From Chitinophaga rupis (GTDB lineage Bacteria; Bacteroidota; Bacteroidia; Chitinophagales; Chitinophagaceae), in contig NZ_FOBB01000001.1 in the NCBI RefSeq assembly GCF_900109685.1, positions 1 to 64,000 of the forward strand: 64,000 nucleotides of DNA, read 5' to 3'. This document shows, piece by piece, positions 32,775 to 41,820 of this stretch (position 1 is its first letter; the number at the start of each line of letters is the position of its first letter). The notes under the pieces are model-generated. The model ran no database searches, was not told where the DNA came from, and saw only the letters and a program-made list of their open reading frames with translations. The position numbers were made by a program, and so were the translations under genes.

Positions 32775-34682
32775 TTATAACAACAATCCTATCACAAATA
32801 ATACGATAATTCCTATTACCATGGCAAATACGTAGAAACCTACCTGCCCGTTCTGCAGGCGGCGTGCCTGCTGGCTGCCCCAGGTAATGCTGCGGCCAAC
32901 GCCATTCACCAAACGGTCTATACCGGCTTTTTCCAGCGCATCCTGGAAAAAGCGGGACAGCATGCCCAATGGTTTTACGATCACCGCATCATACAGCTCA
33001 TCCACATACCACTTGTTCTCCAGCACTTTGGCCAGGCCGGTGTTTTCACGGCCGGTATCCGCATACTTCACATATTTGCTGCGGGCAATGAAAATAAAGA
33101 TGATCACCAGCACAGAGCTCAGGCCCATTAACAGCCATTCCATATTATGCTCCAGGTGATGTGCTTCTGTGAACGGAGCCGAAGGCGCAAAAATGGGCGA
33201 CAGGTATTCTGCCAGCCAGTGCTTTACGCCAAATACTTCCGGCAGGCCAATATAACCACCTACTATAGATAGGATGGCCAGTATTATCAGCGGAAAAGTA
33301 ATAGCTACCGGGCTTTCATGCAGATGGTGTTCCTGCTCATGTGTGCCGCGGAAACTTCCGGTAAAAGTAATGTAGTATAAACGGAACATGTAAAACGCCG
33401 TCATCAGCGCACCGGCTAAGGCCAGCACATACATGATCTTATTATGTTCAAAGGTGTGAGCCAGTATCTCATCTTTAGAAAAGAAGCCGGAAAGGCCCGG
33501 TATACCGGCTATTGCCAGACAGCCTACCAGGAAGGTCCAGTTGGTGGTGGGCATGAACTTTTTAAGGCCGCCCATTTTGCGGATATCCTGCTCACCGCCC
33601 ATAGCATGTATCACAGAGCCGGAGCCCAGGAACAGCAGGGCTTTGAAGAAGGCATGCGTCATTACGTGGAATACCGCGGCGGTATAAGCGCCCACGCCCA
33701 GCGCCAGGAACATATAACCCAGCTGGCTTACGGTGGAGTAGGCCAGCACTTTCTTAATATCATTCTGCACCAGTGCAATGGAGGCTGCCAGCAGCGCAGT
33801 AGCCAAACCAATTACCGCTACAACAGTTTGTATCTGCGGCGCCAGCGTGTATAACACATTGCTGCGGGCTACCATATAAATACCGGCGGTTACCATGGTG
33901 GCAGCATGGATGAGGGCAGATACCGGTGTAGGACCGGCCATGGCATCCGGCAGCCAGGTATATAAAGGGATCTGGGCCGATTTACCCATAGCGCCTACAA
34001 ACAGCAGCATAGCAATAATTGCGATCTGGCTGCTGTAATTACTATGTGCACCTAAAGCGGCTGTTTTGGAAAACACTTCTGAGAAGGTAACGCTGCTGAA
34101 CATAGCTATCATACCAAAAATGCCCAGCAGAAAACCCAGGTCGCCAATGCGGTTCATTACAAAAGCCTTTTTAGCGGCCTTGTTATAGTTTGCATTCTTA
34201 AACCAGAAACCGATCAGCAGGTAAGAACATAAACCCACGCCTTCCCAGCCAATGAACATCAGCACATAGTTAGCGCCCAGCACCAGCAGCAGCATGGAGA
34301 ATACGAACAGGTTCAGGTAAGCGAAGTAACGGGCAAAGCCTTCGTTACTTTCATCATGCATATAAGAGGTGGAGTAAATATGAATGAGAGAGCCAACACC
34401 GGTAATGATCAACAGGAATAAGGCGCTCAGCTGGTCAACCTGGAAAGCAAAGGGTATTTGCAGGCGGCCCACGTTAATGAAGTCAAACAAAGTAACTACC
34501 TGCCCGCTGAAACCCGGCTGCCTTACCTCCAGGAATATCATTACACTAATTACAAATGCAGCCAGTATAACACCGCTGCCCACAACGCCTACCTGGGATT
34601 TGGATAAGTATCGCCTTCCTAATCCATTAATCAGGAAACCTAATAATGGTAAAACTGGTACCAGCCAAACGAGATTGATCAT
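32775..34682 (-). CDS. nuoL: NADH-quinone oxidoreductase subunit L
   Basis: A 635-residue membrane subunit of complex I, the outermost antiporter-like proton channel. Signature residues include WEGVGLCSYLLIGFW and LPDAMAGPTPVSALIHA, with the DKKVLAYSTVSQLG-type lysine helix. A C-terminal amphipathic lateral helix and final helix span about residues 520-635. It is the longest subunit of the operon and normal in length. nuoM follows after 21 nt, while the gap to nuoK is filled by a heptamer array. Confidence 0.96.
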   Translation of the reverse strand: MINLVWLVPVLPLLGFLINGLGRRYLSKSQVGVVGSGVILAAFVISVMIFLEVRQPGFSGQVVTLFDFINVGRLQIPFAFQVDQLSALFLLIITGVGSLIHIYSTSYMHDESNEGFARYFAYLNLFVFSMLLLVLGANYVLMFIGWEGVGLCSYLLIGFWFKNANYNKAAKKAFVMNRIGDLGFLLGIFGMIAMFSSVTFSEVFSKTAALGAHSNYSSQIAIIAMLLFVGAMGKSAQIPLYTWLPDAMAGPTPVSALIHAATMVTAGIYMVARSNVLYTLAPQIQTVVAVIGLATALLAASIALVQNDIKKVLAYSTVSQLGYMFLALGVGAYTAAVFHVMTHAFFKALLFLGSGSVIHAMGGEQDIRKMGGLKKFMPTTNWTFLVGCLAIAGIPGLSGFFSKDEILAHTFEHNKIMYVLALAGALMTAFYMFRLYYITFTGSFRGTHEQEHHLHESPVAITFPLIILAILSIVGGYIGLPEVFGVKHWLAEYLSPIFAPSAPFTEAHHLEHNMEWLLMGLSSVLVIIFIFIARSKYVKYADTGRENTGLAKVLENKWYVDELYDAVIVKPLGMLSRFFQDALEKAGIDRLVNGVGRSITWGSQQARRLQNGQVGFYVFAMVIGIIVLFVIGLLL

Positions 34683-34699
34683 TTATCAATTACGATTTA

Positions 34700-34780
34700 T
34701 GCTGAATGCTGAATGCGGAACGCTGAACGCGGATCGTGTTTTGTTAGGTGCGTTAAGTGTTAAGCATTAAGCATGCAGCG
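34700..34780. repeat. Facing heptamer arrays between nuoK and nuoL
   Basis: The left arm (34700-34734) has five exact 7-bp units: TGCTGAA twice, TGCGGAA, CGCTGAA, CGCGGAT. The right arm (34750-34777) has four units of the GCGTTAA/GCATTAA type, reverse complements of the TGCTTAA variant. Similar words occur between nuoG and nuoH and at 58139-58187. Confidence 0.85.
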
Positions 34781-34783
34781 TTT

Positions 34784-35101
34784 TTAGTTTTTAAGTCTGT
34801 TCAGAATGTTAATATCCACGGAGTGGGTATTCCTGTATACCATGACAATAATAGCCAGGCCCACCGCCACTTCTGCTGCTGCTACCACCATAATAAAGAA
34901 CACAAAGATCTGCGCTGCTGCTGCATCTATACGGCCTGCATCGGCCCACATTTTAGAAAAGGCCACCAGCAGCAGGTTCACGGCATTCAACATCAGCTCT
35001 ATGCACATGAAAATAATAATGGCGTTCCTGCGCATCAGCACACCCATTATTCCGATACAGAACAAGGCTATGCTGAGAAATATGTAGTATTGAACAGGCA
35101 T
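34784..35101 (-). CDS. nuoK: NADH-quinone oxidoreductase subunit K
   Basis: A 105-residue membrane subunit of complex I with three helices. The second holds the conserved glutamate in [16 protein letters not shown], and the third carries the second conserved glutamate ([11 protein letters not shown]). These form part of the proton path between NuoJ and NuoN. Length equals that of other bacteria. Gaps on both sides are occupied by word arrays. Confidence 0.95.
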   Translation of the reverse strand: MPVQYYIFLSIALFCIGIMGVLMRRNAIIIFMCIELMLNAVNLLLVAFSKMWADAGRIDAAAAQIFVFFIMVVAAAEVAVGLAIIVMVYRNTHSVDINILNRLKN

Positions 35102-35110
35102 ATTATTTAT

Positions 35111-35207
35111 TTACGAATTATTTAATTACGAATTACGAATTGAGGATGCTTTGCTGTTTGTCATTTGCACATTAAACATTCACCAGCGCATTAGCACATC
35201 AGCACAT
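35111..35207. repeat. Heptamer and octamer words between nuoJ and nuoK
   Basis: Near the nuoK side lies a 7-bp repeat ATTACGA (35125-35141, with degenerate copies to 35111). Near the nuoJ side lie three exact 8-bp units, CAGCGCAT, TAGCACAT, CAGCACAT (35184-35207). The two halves do not pair with each other. Each matches words used at other loci (58099-58119 and 26359-26427 respectively). Confidence 0.75.
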
Positions 35208-35211
35208 TTAC

Positions 35212-35706
35212 TTATTCCTTTTTACCGATCACCACGGCGCCTACCATAGCGCTCAGGAACAGCACACTGCTTATTTCAAAGGGCACCACGTATTGGTGGA
35301 ATAAGGTTTTACCCAGGTTTGCGATCAATCCGATATCTGAGGAGCCGCTTTGCAGGGAAGGCATGCTGGCATCGCGCAGGGCAGCCACCAGTATTACCAG
35401 CAGCGTACCACCGCTGATAGCGCCCGCATATTTTAACCAATTACGTTTTTGCGGCTCTACATCTGCATTCAGGTTCATTAACATGATCACAAACAGGAAC
35501 AGCACCATGATAGCGCCTGCATATACAATGATATGCACCACTGCCAGGAACTGTGCGTTCAGCATTACATAATGACCGGCTATAGTAAAGAAGGTAAGGA
35601 TCAGGCATAATACGCTGGTGACAGGATTCTTGCTCAGTATCACCCCCATGGCGGATGCCAGGGATATTGCGGAAAGTACCAGGAAAATGACTTGTTGCGT
35701 ATTCAT
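35212..35706 (-). CDS. nuoJ: NADH-quinone oxidoreductase subunit J
   Basis: A 164-residue membrane subunit of complex I. Five helices are visible, with the NPVTSVLCLILTFF and YAGAIMVLFLFVIMLMNL segments typical of the family. The third helix with its pi-bulge couples quinone chemistry to the proton channels. The C-terminal domain ends VLFLSAMVGAVVIGKKE. The gene follows nuoI after 31 nt, and nuoK lies past a 110-bp array. Confidence 0.94.
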   Translation of the reverse strand: MNTQQVIFLVLSAISLASAMGVILSKNPVTSVLCLILTFFTIAGHYVMLNAQFLAVVHIIVYAGAIMVLFLFVIMLMNLNADVEPQKRNWLKYAGAISGGTLLVILVAALRDASMPSLQSGSSDIGLIANLGKTLFHQYVVPFEISSVLFLSAMVGAVVIGKKE

Positions 35707-35737
35707 TTATATGGTGAATTGTTGGAGGTGGTGCAAT

Positions 35738-36238
35738 TTATTTTTTCTTCGGATCAGGGATCAGCAGATCGTCTTTACCGTATATAAAACCTTTACGATC
35801 GTAGTTAGACGGCGCAAATGTTTCTGTTAAATAAATAGCATCCTTCGGGCAGGCTTCTTCACAGAAACCGCAGAAAATGCAGCGCAGCATATTGATCTCA
35901 TAGCTGGCGGCATATTTCTCTTCACGATACAGCTTTTCTTCTCCGGGTTTTCTTTCTGCAGCTTCCATGGTGATGGCTTCTGCGGGGCAGGCTACTGCGC
36001 ACAAGCCGCAGGCAGTACATCTTTCACGGCCTTCCTCATCCCGGTTCAGGATATGCAAACCACGGAACACCGGGCTAAAGGGGCGTGTTTCTTCGGGGTA
36101 GTTCACCGTAGCTTTCTTCTTGAAGATATGCTTAAAGGTGATACCCATGCCTTTTAAAATAGCCGGTATATATAGCTTCTCCACAAAATTCAGCGGCCTG
36201 CGGTCCACCGGTTTTACTCTATCTGTTAGTGCTTGCAT
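35738..36238 (-). CDS. nuoI: NADH-quinone oxidoreductase subunit I
   Basis: A 166-residue peripheral-arm subunit with two [4Fe-4S] clusters (N6a and N6b). Two ferredoxin motifs, CTACGLCAVACPAEAI (about 85-100) and CIFCGFCEEACPKDAI (about 125-140), are intact. Clusters pass electrons from the NADH side to NuoB and quinone. The start MQALTDRVKPVDRR includes a short N-terminal extension. nuoH lies 17 nt upstream, close enough for coupled translation. Confidence 0.95.
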   Translation of the reverse strand: MQALTDRVKPVDRRPLNFVEKLYIPAILKGMGITFKHIFKKKATVNYPEETRPFSPVFRGLHILNRDEEGRERCTACGLCAVACPAEAITMEAAERKPGEEKLYREEKYAASYEINMLRCIFCGFCEEACPKDAIYLTETFAPSNYDRKGFIYGKDDLLIPDPKKK

Positions 36239-36255
36239 AATTCAATTAGTTTTTC

Positions 36256-37293
36256 TTATCCCTGTTTATACAATATCCACGCGCCGGTGAGCAGCATATT
36301 TACGATGGCGATCGGGATCATAATATTCCATCCCAGGCGCATCAGCTGATCATAACGGAACCGTGGAATGGTCCACCGTACCCACATAAAGAGGAACAGG
36401 AAGCATATTATCTTAATAAATAAAGCTACAAATCCAAGAATGGTGATCAGGTTAGCATCCAGGCCCAGGCTATCCATAAAAGGAAAGCTGTAACCGCCAA
36501 AATACATACTGGCCATGAGTGCAGAGCTGATGAACATGTTGATATATTCTGCAAACAGGTAAAAGCCCAGCTTCATAGAAGAGTATTCCAGGTGATAACC
36601 GCCGTTCAGTTCATTCTCTGCTTCCGGCAGGTCAAACGGGGTACGGTTACACTCTGCAAAAGCGCAGATCAGGAAGATGATAAAACCTAATGGCTGGTAT
36701 ACTACGTTCCAGTAGCTATGGCGTTGCTGCTCTACAATATCCTTCAGGCTCAGGGACCCGGTCAGCATCAGCAGGGCTATTAGGGAAAGGCCCATGGCCA
36801 GCTCATAGGAAATGATCTGCGAAGCGGCACGTATAGAAGCCAGCAGCGAATATTTATTGTTGGAGGCCCAGCCGCCTAACATAATGCCATACACGCCCAG
36901 GCTCACTACTCCAAAAATGTATAAGATACCGATGTTAATGTCTGCTACCTGCAGGGATACCTGCCTGCCTCCAATGGTAAGCGTATCGCCCCAGGGAATT
37001 ACCGCACTGGTCATACAGGCTACCAGCATAGCCAGGGAAGGCCCCAGGATGAACAGGAAACGATGAGAGAGGGTGGGAATGATCTCCTCCTTGAAAAAGA
37101 GCTTTCCCCCATCAGCCAAAGGCTGCAGCAGCCCCATAAAACCGGCCCGGTTAGGACCGCGCCTGTCCTGTATAATAGCAGCAACCTTTCTTTCTCCCCA
37201 GGTTGAATACATGGCTACTCCCAATGACAGTGCCAGCACCCCTGAGATGAGCGCTATCTTTTCAATTATAAAGAACCAGTCTATGTTCATCAA
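36256..37293 (-). CDS. nuoH: NADH-quinone oxidoreductase subunit H
   Basis: A 345-residue membrane subunit of complex I that forms the quinone-binding chamber with NuoD and NuoB. Eight helices are visible. The motifs ERKVAAIIQDRRGPNR (about residue 31) and ECNRTPFDLPEAENEL (about 212) are intact and hold the charged residues of the E-channel. The gene is followed by nuoI after 17 nt. A 121-bp gap to nuoG contains heptamer words. Confidence 0.95.
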   Translation of the reverse strand: MMNIDWFFIIEKIALISGVLALSLGVAMYSTWGERKVAAIIQDRRGPNRAGFMGLLQPLADGGKLFFKEEIIPTLSHRFLFILGPSLAMLVACMTSAVIPWGDTLTIGGRQVSLQVADINIGILYIFGVVSLGVYGIMLGGWASNNKYSLLASIRAASQIISYELAMGLSLIALLMLTGSLSLKDIVEQQRHSYWNVVYQPLGFIIFLICAFAECNRTPFDLPEAENELNGGYHLEYSSMKLGFYLFAEYINMFISSALMASMYFGGYSFPFMDSLGLDANLITILGFVALFIKIICFLFLFMWVRWTIPRFRYDQLMRLGWNIMIPIAIVNMLLTGAWILYKQG

Positions 37294-37304
37294 TTACGAA
37301 TTTA

Positions 37305-37428
37305 TGCTTAGTGCTGAACGCTTAATGCCGAACGCTGATCGTGTTTTGCTTTAAGCTTTCCATTTTGTGCTTTATGCTTTGTGCTTTGCGCTTTTTGCGT
37401 TAAGCATTCGGCGTTTAGCGTTTAGCGT
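37305..37428. repeat. Facing heptamer arrays between nuoG and nuoH, overlapping the nuoG stop
   Basis: The left arm (37305-37339) has five 7-bp units of the TGCTTAG/TGCTGAA type. The right arm (37366-37428) has nine units running from TGTGCTT through TGCGCTT to TCGGCGT and TTAGCGT. The right arm enters nuoG: the last codons and stop of nuoG (37415-37428) are made of repeat units. The outer parts of the arms are imperfect reverse complements. Confidence 0.85.
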
Positions 37429-38506
37429 TATTAAAGTCATCCGAATGCGCAGGCCCGTCTATCTTAGACAGGTCTATCTCCGGACGGTTCACCTGACTTA
37501 CGCTATGGATATCCATGAGCAGGCGTGGCTGGCGGCCGTCCATTACTTCGACAAGAGTATCTTTCGGTTTAACCGTACCTACATAATGGCCCTGTGAGAT
37601 CACGCTGTGACGGTCAATTTTGCGCGGGCCTTCAATGGTCCAGGCGCTGGCCTCTTTGGTATCAAAGCGGCAGGTATCGCAAATAAAATCTTCTACCTCA
37701 CCATATTTATCCTTGCGGGCCGTTACACGGAATATTTCATCACCGCGCATCCACAGTACGGTTTTACCGCAGCACTTATCACAGTTACGGTGCGCATCTA
37801 CCGGTTTCAGGAACCATACGCGGTTCTTGAAGCGGAAAGTTCTGTCTGTTAAGGCGCCTACAGGGCATACATCGATCACGTTGCCAATGAACTCACTGGT
37901 CAGCGCTTTTTGAATGTAAGTACCGATCTCAGATGCCTCACCACGGTTCAATACGCCATGCACACGGTTGTTGGTAAGCTGGTCGGCGGTGTATACACAA
38001 CGGTAGCAAAGAATGCAGCGCGTCATGTGCAGCTTGATGTTATCGCCAATATCTACCTGTTCAAATGTTCTGCGTTTAAACTCATAGCGGGTACCATCTG
38101 CACCGTGCTCATAACCCAGATCCTGCAAATGGCATTCGCCCGCCTGGTCGCAGATAGGGCAATCCAGCGGGTGATTCAGCAGCAGGAACTCTACTACACC
38201 TTTACGGGCGTCCTGTACTTCGGGAGAGGTGATGTTGGCTACTTCCATACCATCCATTACAGTGGTACGGCAGCTGGCTACCAGCTTGGGCATAGGGCGG
38301 GGATCGGCCTCAGAACCTTTGGTTACTTTTACCAGGCAGGTACGGCATTTACCACCACTGCCCTGTAACTTGGAATAATAACACATTGCCGGCGGCACTA
38401 TATCTCCTCCTATCTGCCGGGCTGCATTCAGGATGGTTGTTCCCGGCTCCACTTCCACGGAGATATTATCAATCTTAACCTTGAATAGTTTCTTTTCTTC
38501 AGCCAT
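37415..38506 (-). CDS. nuoG: NADH-quinone oxidoreductase subunit G, short form
   Basis: A 363-residue peripheral subunit holding the iron-sulfur centres of the NADH arm. The 2Fe-2S ferredoxin ligands lie in CYYSKLQGSGGKCRTC with a further cysteine in SCRTTV. The second segment HPLDCPICDQAGEC and ILCYRCV...DVCPVGALTD carry [4Fe-4S] ligands. The NCDKCCGKTV and CDTCRFD elements begin the Fe4S domain that precedes the molybdopterin fold. E. coli NuoG is 908 residues. Here the molybdopterin-like domain is absent, as in many Bacteroidota. The end of the reading frame falls inside a heptamer array, whose units supply the last residues (NNAKR). Confidence 0.92.
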   Translation of the reverse strand: MAEEKKLFKVKIDNISVEVEPGTTILNAARQIGGDIVPPAMCYYSKLQGSGGKCRTCLVKVTKGSEADPRPMPKLVASCRTTVMDGMEVANITSPEVQDARKGVVEFLLLNHPLDCPICDQAGECHLQDLGYEHGADGTRYEFKRRTFEQVDIGDNIKLHMTRCILCYRCVYTADQLTNNRVHGVLNRGEASEIGTYIQKALTSEFIGNVIDVCPVGALTDRTFRFKNRVWFLKPVDAHRNCDKCCGKTVLWMRGDEIFRVTARKDKYGEVEDFICDTCRFDTKEASAWTIEGPRKIDRHSVISQGHYVGTVKPKDTLVEVMDGRQPRLLMDIHSVSQVNRPEIDLSKIDGPAHSDDFNNAKR

Positions 38507-38530
38507 GTTTATATGTTTAAAGCTGTGGCA

Positions 38531-39892
38531 TTACACTGCTGCTGCTGCAACAGGTAAAGGATCGGCGTAATGTGCAATACCAAAATTGCGCTGCTGCGCG
38601 GCATTCGGATTTTTCACGTGCCATTCAAATTCATCACGGAAGTGACGGATGGCAGCCGCTACCGGCCATGCAGCCGCATCGCCCAGCGGGCAAATGGTAT
38701 TACCTTCTATTTTACGTTGTATATCCCACAGCAGGTCTATATCACTCATCTTGCCTTTACCATACTCAATGTTATGGAGCACACGTTTCATCCAGCCGGT
38801 ACCTTCGCGGCAGGGGCTGCACTGTCCGCAGCTTTCATGATGGTAAAAGCGGGCCAGTGTATAGGTATTGCGTACCACGCACTGGTCCTCATCCAGCACT
38901 ACAAAACCGCCGGAGCCCATCATAGAGCCCGTGGCAAAACCACCGTCGTTCAGGCTTTCGTAGGTCATCATGCGGGTTTCGCCCTTGGCTGTTTTCAACA
39001 GCAGGTTAGCCGGCAGAATGGGTACGGAAGATCCACCCGGAATGCAGGCCTTCAGGCGCTTGCCTTTGGGAATGCCTCCGCAGTATTCATCTGAATAAAT
39101 GAACTCTTCTACGGAGATGGTCATATCAATTTCATATACCCCCGGCTTTTTAATATTGCCGCAGGCTGAAATGAGCTTGGTACCGGTTGATTTGCCGATA
39201 CCTATTTTCGCATATTCCTCACCACCTATATTAATGATGGGCACTACTGCCGCTAAAGTTTCCACGTTATTTACCACGGTAGGGCACTGCCACAAGCCCT
39301 TTACAGCCGGGAATGGCGGCTTAATGCGGGGATTACCGCGTTTGCCTTCCAGTGATTCTATCAAAGCAGTTTCCTCCCCGCAGATATAAGCGCCGGCGCC
39401 GCGCTGCACATATATTTCCAGGTCAAAACCGGTACCCTGTATGTTCTTACCTAACCAGCCGTTCTGTTTGGCTTCTGCAATGGCCTCTTCCAGTATGTCC
39501 GGGATCCAGGCATACTCCCCACGGATATAGATATACGTGCTGTGAGAGCCCAGTGCATAGCTGGCTATCAATAACCCCTCTATTAACAGGTGGGGTAAAA
39601 ATTCCATCAGGTAGCGGTCTTTGAAAGTACCGGGTTCAGATTCATCTGCATTACAAACCAGGTAACGGGGCACGCCTTCCGGTTTGGCCAGGAAGCTCCA
39701 CTTCATACCGGTAGGGAAACCCGCACCACCACGGCCACGCAGGCCGCTCTTCTTCACCTCTTCCACCACCAGGTCGGGGCTCATGGTCTTAAACACTTTG
39801 CCAGCAGCCTCATACCCGCCATTTTTCCGGTAGGTATCATAATACCGGATGCCCTCTATATGTGCCTTATCTAAAAGTAATTTGCGTCCCAT
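38531..39892 (-). CDS. nuoF: NADH-quinone oxidoreductase subunit F
   Basis: About 453 residues of the NADH-binding, FMN-containing subunit of complex I. The start at 39892 (MGRKLLLD) is preferred to an upstream in-frame ATG (39967) that would overlap nuoE by 44 bp and add a residue stretch without family resemblance. Motifs: the FMN/NADH site GRGGAGFPTGMKW near residue 60, GEETALIESLEG near 180, and the N3 [4Fe-4S] ligands CGQCSPCREG (about 350) with TICPLGDAAA. It accepts hydride from NADH and passes electrons to NuoE/NuoG. nuoG follows after 24 nt. Confidence 0.95.
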   Translation of the reverse strand: MGRKLLLDKAHIEGIRYYDTYRKNGGYEAAGKVFKTMSPDLVVEEVKKSGLRGRGGAGFPTGMKWSFLAKPEGVPRYLVCNADESEPGTFKDRYLMEFLPHLLIEGLLIASYALGSHSTYIYIRGEYAWIPDILEEAIAEAKQNGWLGKNIQGTGFDLEIYVQRGAGAYICGEETALIESLEGKRGNPRIKPPFPAVKGLWQCPTVVNNVETLAAVVPIINIGGEEYAKIGIGKSTGTKLISACGNIKKPGVYEIDMTISVEEFIYSDEYCGGIPKGKRLKACIPGGSSVPILPANLLLKTAKGETRMMTYESLNDGGFATGSMMGSGGFVVLDEDQCVVRNTYTLARFYHHESCGQCSPCREGTGWMKRVLHNIEYGKGKMSDIDLLWDIQRKIEGNTICPLGDAAAWPVAAAIRHFRDEFEWHVKNPNAAQQRNFGIAHYADPLPVAAAAV

Positions 39893-39923
39893 ATACTCGT
39901 TTATTATCCGCCTTACTTGTTCT

Positions 39924-40415
39924 TTAGTTTGCGTTTGCTTTTGACCTGCATTCTGCAATAATTGCATCTACCTTTTCGGGGGTCAGGTGCTCCCGGAAGT
40001 GTTTGCCCAGCTGCATCATGGGTGCGTAACCACAGGCGCCCAGGCACTCTACCGTTTTAAGGGTGAAAAGGCCGTCCGGCGTGGTTTCACCAACGCCAAT
40101 CTTCAGCTTTTGCTTTATGTAGTCAATGATCTGGTCAGAGCCATTGAGCATGCAGGGACCGGTCTGGCATACTTCAAACAGGTATTTGCCTACCGGCTTC
40201 AGGTTAAACATGCTGTAAAAGGTAGCTACCTCATACACTTCAATAGGCGTGATCTGCAGCAGGGAGCCAACGTAATCCATTGTCTCCGGGCTTAACCAGC
40301 CACCAAACTCTTCCTGCGCCAGGTGCAGCAACGGTATCAGCGCGCTTTTCTGCTTCCCTTCCGGGTAGCGTGCAATGATCTCTTTTACTTTATTCAGTTT
40401 CTCTTCTGAAAACAT
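39924..40415 (-). CDS. nuoE: NADH-quinone oxidoreductase subunit E
   Basis: A 163-residue thioredoxin-fold subunit with the N1a [2Fe-2S] cluster. Ligands are seen in CQTGPCMLNGS (about residues 85-90) and CLGACGYAP (about 125-130). The N-terminal helical region with WLSPETMDYV and YEVATFYSMF is typical. It pairs with NuoF on the NADH side. nuoF begins 31 nt downstream. The 82-bp gap to nuoD upstream holds an A/T-rich word array. Confidence 0.95.
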   Translation of the reverse strand: MFSEEKLNKVKEIIARYPEGKQKSALIPLLHLAQEEFGGWLSPETMDYVGSLLQITPIEVYEVATFYSMFNLKPVGKYLFEVCQTGPCMLNGSDQIIDYIKQKLKIGVGETTPDGLFTLKTVECLGACGYAPMMQLGKHFREHLTPEKVDAIIAECRSKANAN

Positions 40416-40416
40416 A

Positions 40417-40496
40417 GAAAAAAATTAAAAATTGAAAAGCAAAAAAGTAAACACGGGTTTGATCCGTTCTTCTTTTTACGTTTTTCCTTTTGCTTT
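40417..40496. repeat. Facing A/T-rich heptamer words between nuoE and nuoD
   Basis: The left arm (40417-40451) repeats AAAAATT and AAAAAGC-type words. The right arm (40466-40496) is the reverse-complement type with TTTTTACG and TTTTGCTTT. The arms pair imperfectly around a GGGTTTGATCCG-like centre. The AAAAAGC word recurs in perfect form at 50712-50772. Confidence 0.65.
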
Positions 40497-40497
40497 A

Positions 40498-41721
40498 CTA
40501 AGCATCCAGCTCTCCTGCTATCAGGTTCAGGCTGCTCAGGCAAATAATAGCATCACTCAGCATAGCGCCTTTTACCAGCTCCGGGTAGGCCTGGTAATAA
40601 ATAAAGCAAGGACGCCGGAAATGCAAACGGTACGGACTACGGCCGCCATCACTGATCAAATAGAAACCCAGCTCCCCGTTAGCGCCTTCAACAGCGTTAT
40701 ACAGCTCGCCCGGTAAAATATCGGATTCACCCATAATGATCTTAAAGTGATAGATCAGGGCTTCCATTTTATTATATACATCCTGTTTTTCCGGCAGGTA
40801 ATAGGCCGGTACATCAGCATGGTACACATCTTCCGGCAGGCCTTTCAGCTTATCCATTGCCTGGCGTATAATGCTGAGGCTTTGCCACATTTCTGCATTG
40901 CGCACCAGGTAACGGTCGTAACAGTCGCCGGTGCTGCCTACAGGTATGGTAAAATCAAAATCTTCGTAAGAGCTGTAGGGGTGTGCTACCCTTACATCAT
41001 AGTCTACACCGGCGGCCCGTAAGTTCGGCCCGGTAAAACCATAGTTCATAGCCCTTTCTGCGCTGATAGCTCCTACCCCGGTAGTTCTGTCCACAAAAAT
41101 GCGGTTACGGGTCATCAGGGTTTCAAACTCTTTGAGCGCTTTAGGATATTCTGCCAGGAATTTTTCTATTTTCTGGAAAGCAACCGGTGTAAAGTTCCTT
41201 TCAAAACCGCCTATACGGCCTATGTTGGTGGTAAGACGGGAGCCGCACACTTCTTCATAGATCTCATAAGCCAGCTCACGGAACTGCATCAGGTACAGGA
41301 AACCGGTAAAAGCGCCGGTATCCACCCCTACTACCCCGTTACAGATCAGGTGATCGGTAATACGGGCCAGCTCCATAATGATCACACGCAGGTAATCCAC
41401 CCGCTTAGGTGTTTGAATGCCTAACAGCTTTTCTACGGTCAGGTGCCAGCCCATGTTGTTAATAGGGGAAGAACAGTAGTTCAGGCGGTCTGTTAACGGC
41501 GTGATCTGGTAATAGGGACGGCGTTCTGCGATCTTCTCAAATGCACGGTGAATATACCCTACGGTAGATTCTGCGCTCATTACCCGCTCACCATCTATTT
41601 CCAGTATATTCTGAAACACGCCATGCGTGGCCGGGTGCGTAGGACCCAGGTTCAGCGTGGTGGTTTGCTTTTCCACGGAGCCTTGCGGCAAATGTATATG
41701 TTGCTGCTCTGACATAGTCAA
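40498..41721 (-). CDS. nuoD: NADH-quinone oxidoreductase subunit D
   Basis: A 407-residue peripheral subunit (49-kDa homologue) lining the quinone pocket. The loop LNLGPTHPATHGVF near residue 25 contains the conserved histidine. TVGYIHRAFEK, RLNYCSSP and the C-terminal EGANGELGFYLISDG region are intact. It belongs to the NiFe-hydrogenase large-subunit fold but lacks the nickel cysteines. nuoC is a separate gene, not fused. Arrays lie on both sides of the gene. Confidence 0.96.
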   Translation of the reverse strand: MTMSEQQHIHLPQGSVEKQTTTLNLGPTHPATHGVFQNILEIDGERVMSAESTVGYIHRAFEKIAERRPYYQITPLTDRLNYCSSPINNMGWHLTVEKLLGIQTPKRVDYLRVIIMELARITDHLICNGVVGVDTGAFTGFLYLMQFRELAYEIYEEVCGSRLTTNIGRIGGFERNFTPVAFQKIEKFLAEYPKALKEFETLMTRNRIFVDRTTGVGAISAERAMNYGFTGPNLRAAGVDYDVRVAHPYSSYEDFDFTIPVGSTGDCYDRYLVRNAEMWQSLSIIRQAMDKLKGLPEDVYHADVPAYYLPEKQDVYNKMEALIYHFKIIMGESDILPGELYNAVEGANGELGFYLISDGGRSPYRLHFRRPCFIYYQAYPELVKGAMLSDAIICLSSLNLIAGELDA

Positions 41722-41820
41722 ATGAATAATGAAGAATTAATAATGAAGAATGAAGAATTCGTGTCGAGGTGTTTCACTGCAATGCGATTATTCATTATTA
41801 ATTATTAATTGTTAATTGAT
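41721..41820. repeat. Facing heptamer arrays between nuoD and nuoC
   Basis: The left arm (about 41721-41762) has six 7-bp units: AATGAAT, AATGAAG, AATTAAT, then AATGAAG twice and a degenerate unit. The right arm (41787-41820) runs ATTATTC, ATTATTA, ATTATTA, ATTGTTA, in the reverse orientation. It reaches the nuoC stop. Related words are used at 27534-27764 and 49202-49351. Confidence 0.85.

Noticed and set aside
37415..38506. NuoG might be truncated by a frameshift or by the array
   Set aside because: The short form without the molybdopterin domain is common in Bacteroidota and all cluster cysteines are present; only the last few residues are affected by the array.
39893..39967. Longer N-terminus for NuoF overlapping nuoE
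   Set aside because: The added residues (QLLQNAGQKQTQ...) are coded by the nuoE end in another frame and do not resemble the family; ATG 39892 fits better.
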